From Merdibacter sp965119685 (lineage in GTDB: Bacteria; Bacillota_I; Bacilli_A; Erysipelotrichales; Erysipelotrichaceae): 64,000 bases of DNA. The stretch spans positions 1,488,001-1,552,000 of the forward strand of contig OZ221971.1 of assembly GCA_965119685.1 (NCBI GenBank), given 5' to 3'. Position numbers and translations under genes: made by a program. The notes under the pieces were generated by a model. The model saw nothing but the letters and a program-made list of their open reading frames with translations. It was not told the DNA's origin and did no database searches. Of this stretch, positions 58,832-64,000 are shown one piece after another. The first letter of the stretch is position 1, and every line of letters starts with the position of its first letter.

Positions 58832-59547
58832 GAATCACGGTGATAACGATCTTCCCGGAGTTCTTTGCGTCCTTTCAGACGACCAGCATCATCAAACGGG
58901 CGATCGAGCAGGAAAAGGTTCGTTTTGAAACGGTGGACTTCCGCTCCTTTACGCTGGATAAGCACCGTCATGTGGATGATACGCCCTATGGCGGCGGACA
59001 GGGGATGGTACTAGCCTGTCAGCCGATCATCGACGCCTTGCGCAGCGTGCGCAGCGAACGCTCGCATGTGGTGATGCTGACGCCGCAGGGGGCGACCTTC
59101 TCTCAGAAAAAGGCGGTAAAGCTGGCGTCTTATGAGCATCTGATTTTGCTGTGCGGTCATTATGAGGGCTTTGATGAGCGCATCCGTGACTATGTGGATG
59201 AGGAGATCAGCATCGGCGATTATGTGCTGACCGGCGGAGAGCCGGCGGCGCTCGTACTTTGCGACGCTGTCATCCGGCTGTTAGACGGCGTGATTTTAGA
59301 GGATTCCCATGCGGACGATTCCTTTTCCGACGGTTTGCTGGAATATCCCCAATACACCAAACCGGTGTCGTTTGAGGGCAAAGAGGTACCGGCGGTGCTG
59401 CTCAGCGGGCATCATGCCAACATTCGCCGCTGGCGGTTGAAGGAGTCTCTGCGCAAGACGAAGCAGCGCCGTCCCGATCTGTTGGCAAATCGCTCGCTCA
59501 GCGAAGAGGAAGCCGCGCTGTTAGCGGAGATTGATGCAGAGGAGTAG
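58828..59547 (+). CDS. trmD: tRNA (guanine-N1-)-methyltransferase TrmD
   Basis: Makes m1G37 in tRNA, preventing frameshifts. The 239 residues of the SPOUT fold start RITVITIFPEFFASF and show DDTPYGGGQGMVL, LLCGHYEGFDERI and the knot region ISIGDYVLTGGEPAAL. The start overlaps rimM by four bases. rplS follows after a gap with its own promoter and leader. Confidence 0.97.
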   Translation: MRITVITIFPEFFASFQTTSIIKRAIEQEKVRFETVDFRSFTLDKHRHVDDTPYGGGQGMVLACQPIIDALRSVRSERSHVVMLTPQGATFSQKKAVKLASYEHLILLCGHYEGFDERIRDYVDEEISIGDYVLTGGEPAALVLCDAVIRLLDGVILEDSHADDSFSDGLLEYPQYTKPVSFEGKEVPAVLLSGHHANIRRWRLKESLRKTKQRRPDLLANRSLSEEEAALLAEIDAEE

Positions 59548-59640
59548 CTGCTATCTCGTTTCCTTTGCGATAGCTGCCGAGTTTGCGAAGCCTGCGTAAA
59601 AGGTGAACATTCGCTGATAAACGTAAAATGAAAAAATCAT

Positions 59641-59754
59641 TTGCAAACAAAGGAAAATTGTGTTATTATGTCTGAGCCTGTATGGCCGTGGTTCCGCTGG
59701 TCCAAGGACGAATGAACCCAACGAACGATCAAGATAGAAAAGGAGCGCCAGAAG
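59641..59754 (+). promoter_or_regulatory. Promoter and structured leader of rplS
   Basis: TTGCAA (59641-59646) and TATTAT (59664-59669) are separated by 17 bp. The leader contains a nested fold: GGTT pairs with AACC around GTCC-AA-GGAC (about 59690-59719), just before AAGGAG. Ribosomal protein leaders upstream of rplS are known in Bacillota; a match to the L19 leader model was not tested. Confidence 0.55.
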
Positions 59755-60102
59755 ATGAATTTAAATTTAGTTAACGAAGTAACCAAATCACAGTTGAATC
59801 CGAATGTGCCTTTCTTCAAATCAGGAAGCACCGTGCGCGTACACGTCAAGATCAAAGAGGGCGATAAGTCCCGTATTCAGGTCTTTGAGGGTGTCGTAGT
59901 CGCAAAGAAGGGCGGCGGAATCGCTGAGACGTTCACCGTTCGTAAGATCTCCAACCAGATCGGCGTAGAGAGAACGTTCCCTCTGCATTCCCCGATCATC
60001 GACAAGATCGAGGTTGTACGTAAGGGTAAAGTAAGAAGAAACAAGCTGACTTACCTGCGCGGACGTTCGGGAAAAGCAGCCCGTATCAAAGAGATTCGCT
60101 AA
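59755..60102 (+). CDS. rplS: 50S ribosomal protein L19
   Basis: A 115-residue protein at the 30S-50S interface. FKSGSTVRVHVKIKEGDKSR, VFEGVVVAKKGGG, ETFTVRKIS and LRGRSGKAARIKE at the end are diagnostic. AAGGAG stands before the ATG. It has its own promoter and leader and is ended by a terminator, so it is partly uncoupled from trmD. Confidence 0.98.
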   Translation: MNLNLVNEVTKSQLNPNVPFFKSGSTVRVHVKIKEGDKSRIQVFEGVVVAKKGGGIAETFTVRKISNQIGVERTFPLHSPIIDKIEVVRKGKVRRNKLTYLRGRSGKAARIKEIR

Positions 60103-60103
60103 G

Positions 60104-60131
60104 AAAGCCGGAGTTTTCCGGTTTTTCTTTT
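60104..60131 (+). terminator. Intrinsic terminator of rplS
   Basis: CCGGA and TCCGG pair over a short loop, followed by T5 and a second T run. Confidence 0.85.
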
Positions 60132-60161
60132 TTCGCTGTGTTCATTCCTTTTGATTTGCGC

Positions 60162-60167
60162 TATAAT
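60162..60167 (+). promoter_or_regulatory. -10 element of the signal peptidase genes
   Basis: TATAAT, preceded by GCGC, 38 bases before the first signal peptidase start. The -35 is weak. Confidence 0.5.
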
Positions 60168-60199
60168 AAGAACAACTTTTGAAAATGAGAGTGAGAGTT

Positions 60200-60763
60200 A
60201 TGGAAGAAAAAACAAAAGAGACGCGAGGGCTTCGCAGGGAGATCTTCGATTTTGTCAAAATACTCATCGTCTGCTTTATCGTCGCGCTGGGCATCAAGGC
60301 GTTTATCGCGCAGCCGGTGTTTGTCGAGGGCAGCAGCATGTACCCGACGCTGGCGGATGGGGAGTTTGGCTTCACGAATCTGCTGGGGCTTTCGCTAGAG
60401 GGCGTCAACCGCGGAGATATCGTCATCGTCTCGCACGAGGGGGAATATTGGGTGAAGCGGGTGATCGCTTTGCCTCATGAGACGATCGAGTGCCGCGAGG
60501 GTGTCGTTTATATCGACGGACAGGCATTGCAGGAGACGTATCTTGATACGGGATATGTGAAGGATATTCAAAAGCAGCAGGGGTATTTCACCGGTGATTT
60601 TGAAGCGGTCACACTAGGAGAGGACGAGTATTTCGTGATGGGGGATAATCGCGTCGTATCGGCGGACTCCCGTGTTGTCGGCGCGTTTTCGCGTGAGCAG
60701 ATCATCGGCAAGGGTGTCTTTGTGCTCTATCCTCTCGATCAGATCGGCTATCACAACCAGTAG
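60200..60763 (+). CDS. lepB: Signal peptidase I (first of two)
   Basis: Cleaves signal peptides of secreted proteins at the outer face of the membrane. From the chosen start it has 187 residues: a cytoplasmic start, one membrane helix (FDFVKILIVCFIVALGIKAF), the catalytic Ser in GSSMYPTL, the catalytic Lys in WVKRVIALP, and the box GDNRVVSADSR. Upstream ATG 60185 and 60200 are alternatives; GAGAGTGAGAG precedes the latter. Another signal peptidase gene follows after 12 bases. Confidence 0.92.
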   Translation: MEEKTKETRGLRREIFDFVKILIVCFIVALGIKAFIAQPVFVEGSSMYPTLADGEFGFTNLLGLSLEGVNRGDIVIVSHEGEYWVKRVIALPHETIECREGVVYIDGQALQETYLDTGYVKDIQKQQGYFTGDFEAVTLGEDEYFVMGDNRVVSADSRVVGAFSREQIIGKGVFVLYPLDQIGYHNQ

Positions 60764-60775
60764 AGGGAGGGCGTT

Positions 60776-61333
60776 ATGAATCAGAGAAAACGGTTGATAT
60801 CTGCGCTGGAATTTCTGCGCAGCGTTGCGTTTTACATTCTGTTTGCTTTATTGTTTTTGACGTTTGTCTTTCGTCCGATGCAAATCAGCGGAACCTCGAT
60901 GACGCCGACGCTGCATGACGGTGATCGGGTGCTCATCAACATCTTCAATAACCTGTGGCATGACCCGCAGCGCTTTGACGTCGTGGTGGCAAAACAGGGG
61001 GATGAGCTGTGGGTGAAGCGGGTGATCGGCCTGCCCAATGAGACGATCGCTTATCGTGAGGGAGTGCTGTATATCGACGGAGAGGCGCTGGATGAGGATT
61101 TTTTAGACGAGGCGTATATGCAAAAGACGCTGGAACGGCTGAAAATCGAACTGTTTAACAGCGATATGGGAGAGCGGACACTGGGAGAAGATGAGTATTT
61201 GCTCGTTGGCGACAACCGCCCGGAATCATTAGACAGCCGCAATACGCATGTGGGATCATTTGCGCGCGAGGACATCATCGCTAACGGCGTGCTGGTGTTT
61301 TGGCCTCTCGATCAGCTGTCCTATATCGGCTGA
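60776..61333 (+). CDS. Signal peptidase I (second of two)
   Basis: A second, divergent enzyme of 185 residues with the same layout: membrane helix near residues 13-33, catalytic Ser in GTSMTPTLHDGD, catalytic Lys in WVKRVIGLPNE, and GDNRPESLDSRN. GGGAGGG stands upstream. The two proteins are clearly paralogous but only moderately similar, which suggests different substrate ranges, as with SipS and SipT in Bacillus. They are co-transcribed. Confidence 0.92.
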   Translation: MNQRKRLISALEFLRSVAFYILFALLFLTFVFRPMQISGTSMTPTLHDGDRVLINIFNNLWHDPQRFDVVVAKQGDELWVKRVIGLPNETIAYREGVLYIDGEALDEDFLDEAYMQKTLERLKIELFNSDMGERTLGEDEYLLVGDNRPESLDSRNTHVGSFAREDIIANGVLVFWPLDQLSYIG

Positions 61334-61441
61334 AAGAAGATGCGTTTCCCGCTCTTTGATAGGAGTGATTAAGGGGTGCGGGAAACGTGTAAAAAACAAA
61401 AGCGATTCATAGAGGTAACAGGGAAGAAAGAGAGGGATGGC

Positions 61442-62314
61442 ATGGATAAGGAAACAAAGACACCGGCGGTGAACATTCAGTGGTTTCCGGGGCACATGAC
61501 AAAGGCGAAGCGGCAGATGCAGGAACAGCTGCGGATGGTTGACATGGTGATCGAGCTGCGTGACGCACGGATTCCCAATGCCAGCAAAAATCCGCTGATC
61601 GAGGAGCTGACGAAGCAAAAGCCGCGTTTGATTTTGTTGACGAAGCGCGATAAGGCGCAGGCGGAGCTGACGAAACGCTGGATCGAGCATCTGCAGGGGG
61701 AACAGGTGCGGGTGCTGGCGCTGGATTTGCTGAAAGATCCGCTGGAGAAACGAATCACGGCGGCAGCCAAGGAAGTGATGCGTGCCAAGCTGGAACGCGA
61801 CCGGCGGCGGGGAATCCGTCCGCGGGCGATTCGTGCAATGGTCGTCGGGATTCCCAATGTCGGCAAGTCGACGCTGATCAATTCTCTGGCAAAGCGCAAA
61901 GCGGCAGTAACCGGCGATCGGCCGGGGGTGACGAAGGCGCTGCAATGGGTGAAGGTCAACAAGGAGCTGGAGCTGTTGGATACGCCGGGCGTGCTGTGGC
62001 CGAAGTTTGAGGATGCGCAGGTAGGCATGCTGTTAGCGGTGAGCGGGGCGATCCGCGATGAGATTTTACCGCTGGAAGAGGTCGCTTACTGGGCGATGGA
62101 TTGGCTGCAGCAGCATTATCCGTCGTTGGTAGAGGAGCGCTATGGCGTCGCACTGTGTGAGAATCCCTATGACACACTGCTTTCCATCGCGTACAAGCGC
62201 GGTTATAAAAACGGCGCGGCGATCGATGAAAAACGTTTGGTTATCGCCTTTCTCAAGGAGGTGCGCGACTGCAAGATCGCGCCAATCACATGGGAGGAAC
62301 CCGATGAAGATTGA
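61442..62314 (+). CDS. rbgA: Ribosome biogenesis GTPase RbgA (YlqF)
   Basis: A circularly permuted GTPase needed for late 50S assembly. The 290 residues start with NIQWFPGHMTKAKRQM, the family signature, then the G4 motif TKRDKA (usual NKxD, here Thr for Asn), G1 GIPNVGKSTLIN and G3 DTPGVLWPKF, in the permuted order. The start at 61442 has GAGAGGGATGG upstream; the long frame starts in non-coding DNA. It overlaps rnhB by 11 bases, a conserved pair. Confidence 0.95.
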   Translation: MDKETKTPAVNIQWFPGHMTKAKRQMQEQLRMVDMVIELRDARIPNASKNPLIEELTKQKPRLILLTKRDKAQAELTKRWIEHLQGEQVRVLALDLLKDPLEKRITAAAKEVMRAKLERDRRRGIRPRAIRAMVVGIPNVGKSTLINSLAKRKAAVTGDRPGVTKALQWVKVNKELELLDTPGVLWPKFEDAQVGMLLAVSGAIRDEILPLEEVAYWAMDWLQQHYPSLVEERYGVALCENPYDTLLSIAYKRGYKNGAAIDEKRLVIAFLKEVRDCKIAPITWEEPDED

Positions 62315-62948
62315 GCATACCTATGAAAATGCTTATTGGGCGCAGGGATATACGCACGTCATCGGTATCGATGAGGCGGGCCGCGGACCGATTGCCGGGC
62401 CGTTAGTCGTTGCCGGCGTGTGTTTCCCCGTTCATTTTCAGCATGAAGAGATCTATGACTCCAAAAAGCTGAGTGAAAAGAAGCGCAATCAGCTCTTTGA
62501 TGAAATCTGCGCGTTGGCAGCGGAGGTGCATATCGTTGTGGTAGAGCCAGAGATCATAGATCAAAAGAACATCTACGCCGCCACACAGGATGCGATGCAG
62601 ACGATCGTCGATCAGTTTTCCGCAAAGGATGCGGTGCTCACAGACGCGATGCCGCTGCCGCGCTGCTTACAGCCGATGGAGGCGATTGTCAAAGGCGATC
62701 AAAAAAGCGTCAGCATCGCTGCTGCCAGCATTTTGGCCAAGGTAACCAGAGATCAAATCATGCGTGCGTATGACGCGCAATATCCCGGCTATGGCTTTGC
62801 CAAGCATAAAGGGTATCCGACCAAGGCACACATCGAAGCGCTGCATCGGCTGGGCGTGCTCGACATTCACCGCCGCAGCTATGCGCCGGTGCGCGAAGCG
62901 CTCTCCCCGCATTTGGAGTTGATTTTTGAAGAGGAGCAGATAAAATAA
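62304..62948 (+). CDS. rnhB: Ribonuclease HII
   Basis: Removes single ribonucleotides and RNA from DNA duplexes. The 214 residues carry VIGIDEAGRGPIAGPLVVA with the catalytic Asp-Glu pair near residues 22-23, YDSKKLSEKKR, the ASILAKVTRD motif and YGFAKHKGYPT. ATG 62304 has GGGAGG upstream and lies inside the end of rbgA. A terminator overlaps its last codons. Confidence 0.97.
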   Translation: MKIEHTYENAYWAQGYTHVIGIDEAGRGPIAGPLVVAGVCFPVHFQHEEIYDSKKLSEKKRNQLFDEICALAAEVHIVVVEPEIIDQKNIYAATQDAMQTIVDQFSAKDAVLTDAMPLPRCLQPMEAIVKGDQKSVSIAAASILAKVTRDQIMRAYDAQYPGYGFAKHKGYPTKAHIEALHRLGVLDIHRRSYAPVREALSPHLELIFEEEQIK

Positions 62949-62961
62949 ACGCTCCTTTTTC
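62932..62961 (+). terminator. Terminator overlapping the rnhB stop codon
   Basis: AGGAGC (62932-62937, inside the coding region) and GCTCCT (62951-62956) pair over a 13-base loop and are followed by T5. Confidence 0.75.
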
Positions 62962-63272
62962 TTTTCTATAAAAGATGGCAGATGCGATCCCGCTAGTGGG
63001 AAACGGTGGAAAAAGCAGCGGCTTAGCAATGCGTTAGCATCTATAAGAGGAAAGCAGACAGCCATGATGTGAGAAGAACGGGAATTGAAGGAAAGAGCGC
63101 AAAGGGATGCTTTCTTTTTCAACCTGGCAAAGGAAGCGGGAGCACCCAAAGTACAGCGTGCTGTTTGGGAAAGCAGTACGACTCAGGTGTGGAGGGGGGC
63201 ATCATTGTTCTTTCATTTCTGCCAATCAAAAATATGATAAAATAAGAAAAAATATGAAATGATAAAATATAG
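62962..63272. other. Intergenic region, no gene recognised
   Basis: The right half is AT-rich and contains the direct repeat ATGATAAAAT (two copies near 63233 and 63258). An open stretch of 55 codons at 63073-63237 has no good start and was not accepted. Otherwise nothing is seen. Confidence 0.45.
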
Positions 63273-63301
63273 TTGCAAATAAAGTAAGAAGCGTGTATAG
63301 T
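63273..63301 (+). promoter_or_regulatory. Promoter of the NfeD-containing operon
   Basis: TTGCAA and TATAGT are separated by 17 bp. The predicted start of the transcript lies almost at the ribosome binding site, so the leader would be very short. Confidence 0.65.
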
Positions 63302-63323
63302 GAAGATGAAAGGTGGGATGGGC

Positions 63324-63698
63324 ATGTTTACTTGGGTAACTTCCAATGCCGCGGCATTGACGCTGACGATCAGCGAAAATGCAATTACGCTGAATGCGGC
63401 GGCAGCTGCGCATTTCAGCGATACGCGCTATGTGATGATCGGCATTGACGAAAAAAGCGGTCAGATCGCTGTCCGCCCCCTCACAAAGCGGGAGGTGGAG
63501 TTAAAGCTGTATCCGGCAGATGCCTGTTACAAGCTGACATTAGGAAAGGGGTATGCGCGCGTCACCAGCAAGAGTGTCGTCGCACAGCTCTCACAAGCGT
63601 TTCATCGAGACTTTGACCGTGTCAAGCTGGACGCACGCTTTGATGAGAAGGAACGTCTGTTGATCGCAGAGGTAAATGAGAGAGGGGATGAAGTATGA
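63324..63698 (+). CDS. Uncharacterised protein upstream of an NfeD-like gene
   Basis: A 124-residue soluble protein: N-terminal TLTISENAITLNAAAAAHFSD, then VMIGIDEKSGQIAVRPLTK, a pattern of short strands, and a charged C-terminal half. The first half loosely recalls DNA-binding or lipid-domain beta-barrels, but no family is recognised. ATG 63324 is chosen since AAAGGTGGG lies seven bases upstream; ATG 63318 is too close to it. It overlaps the next gene by four bases (ATGA), so the two products probably work together. Confidence 0.7.
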   Translation: MFTWVTSNAAALTLTISENAITLNAAAAAHFSDTRYVMIGIDEKSGQIAVRPLTKREVELKLYPADACYKLTLGKGYARVTSKSVVAQLSQAFHRDFDRVKLDARFDEKERLLIAEVNERGDEV

Positions 63699-64000
63699 TT
63701 TGGGTTTGGCTGGCTGTTTTGGCTGCCGCGCTCATCGTTGAGCTGGTAACGCCGACAGCGCTTGTCAGTATCTGGTTTGCGGCAGGTGCGTTAGCTGCCG
63801 TGGTGCTGACAATCTTAAATGCGCCGTTTTGGCTGCAAGTCGTCGTGTTCGCTTTGGTGTCGCTGGTGCTGTTGGCCATCGTGCGGCCGATCGCTTCCCG
63901 CTATCTGCGCGGCAATATCGTAGCGACCAACGCCGATCGAACCATCGGCGCAGTGGCGGTGGTAGAAAAGCGTATCAGCGCACAAAATTGGGGCATCGTC
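63695..64000 (+). CDS. NfeD-like membrane protein (partial, cut by window end)
   Basis: The first 102 codons are present. Three hydrophobic helices (IWVWLAVLAAALIVELVTP, then VSIWFAAGALAAVVLTIL and WLQVVVFALVSLVLLAIV) are followed by RPIASRYLRGN and the start of a small OB-like domain (TNADRTIGAVAVVEKRIS), the layout of short NfeD proteins. These usually stand before a flotillin/SPFH gene, expected beyond the window. The start lies in an ATGA overlap with the gene before. Confidence 0.85.
   Translation, partial: MIWVWLAVLAAALIVELVTPTALVSIWFAAGALAAVVLTILNAPFWLQVVVFALVSLVLLAIVRPIASRYLRGNIVATNADRTIGAVAVVEKRISAQNWGIV

Noticed and set aside
61620..61670. RbgA G4 change (TKRD in place of NKxD) as a novel loss
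   Set aside because: RbgA/YlqF proteins commonly have TKxD in the permuted G4, so this is ordinary.
63073..63237. Open stretch of 55 codons with plausible-looking residues before the NfeD operon
   Set aside because: Only a TTG could start it, there is no ribosome binding site, and no family is recognised; could be chance or a remnant.
1..64000. CRISPR arrays, tRNA or rRNA genes, insertion sequences, prophage
   Set aside because: No regularly spaced repeats, cloverleaf-like sequences, transposase or phage structural genes were seen on either strand by eye.

Overview
The window is one continuous chromosomal stretch of a Bacillota (Firmicutes) bacterium of moderate GC, by eye a little over half G+C. 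I infer this from the DnaB/DnaI primosome pair, a Trp T-box, Spx, EzrA, RNase J and RNase Y, RqcH, KhpA, YmdB, RbgA and the order rpsP-khpA-rimM-trmD-rplS-lepB-rbgA-rnhB. The mix suggests a fermentative, gut-type Erysipelotrichia-like organism: pyruvate phosphate dikinase beside pyruvate kinase, a clostridial ferredoxin, and a Feo ferrous iron system. That class assignment is inference. No tRNA, rRNA, CRISPR array, insertion sequence or prophage was seen.

Layout. 1-2356: end of mraY, murD, uppP (wall precursors). 2494-9558: T-box-controlled trpS, spx, rarA, a cytidylate-kinase-like gene and ppdK, which carries a perfect CcpA (cre) site. 9611-12150: an AT-rich accessory patch with an XRE/membrane regulator and a PH-like membrane protein. 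12565-20060: an orphan TroA-type lipoprotein, then polA-mutM-coaE-dnaB-dnaI (replication and repair). 20124-24283: pfkA-pyk, an AI-2E family permease and a ferredoxin. 24434-30783: miaB, an RNase J-like gene, ftsK and ridA. 30847-32210: a second AT-rich patch with another XRE/membrane regulator. 32398-41706: rqcH, gmk, a decayed gene, gdhA, feoAB, rny and ymdB.

41861-48356 is the most unusual region: a tightly packed seven-gene operon. It encodes a trigger-factor-like foldase, a thioredoxin, a small lipoprotein, two ABC exporter subunits, a membrane-anchored paralogue of that lipoprotein, and a LytTR regulator whose receiver domain has lost its phospho-acceptor Asp. Two direct repeats with a 21-bp period, the geometry used by LytTR proteins, lie just upstream of the operon promoter. 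I read this as a possibly undescribed, self-regulated export or envelope module.

48432-64000: a YehR-like lipoprotein, rpsD with a structured leader, ezrA-iscS-thiI, a small charged protein, an RlmA-type methyltransferase, ffh, rpsP-khpA-rimM-trmD, rplS with a leader, two tandem signal peptidases, rbgA, rnhB, and the start of a gene pair ending in a truncated NfeD-like gene.

Several housekeeping-type proteins carry unexpected changes: an RNase J lacking metal ligands, a FeoB without the G4 Asn, a zinc-type binding protein without its His ligands, and Cys-rich tails on Spx and RidA. All family assignments come from reading motifs and gene order; no database search was run.
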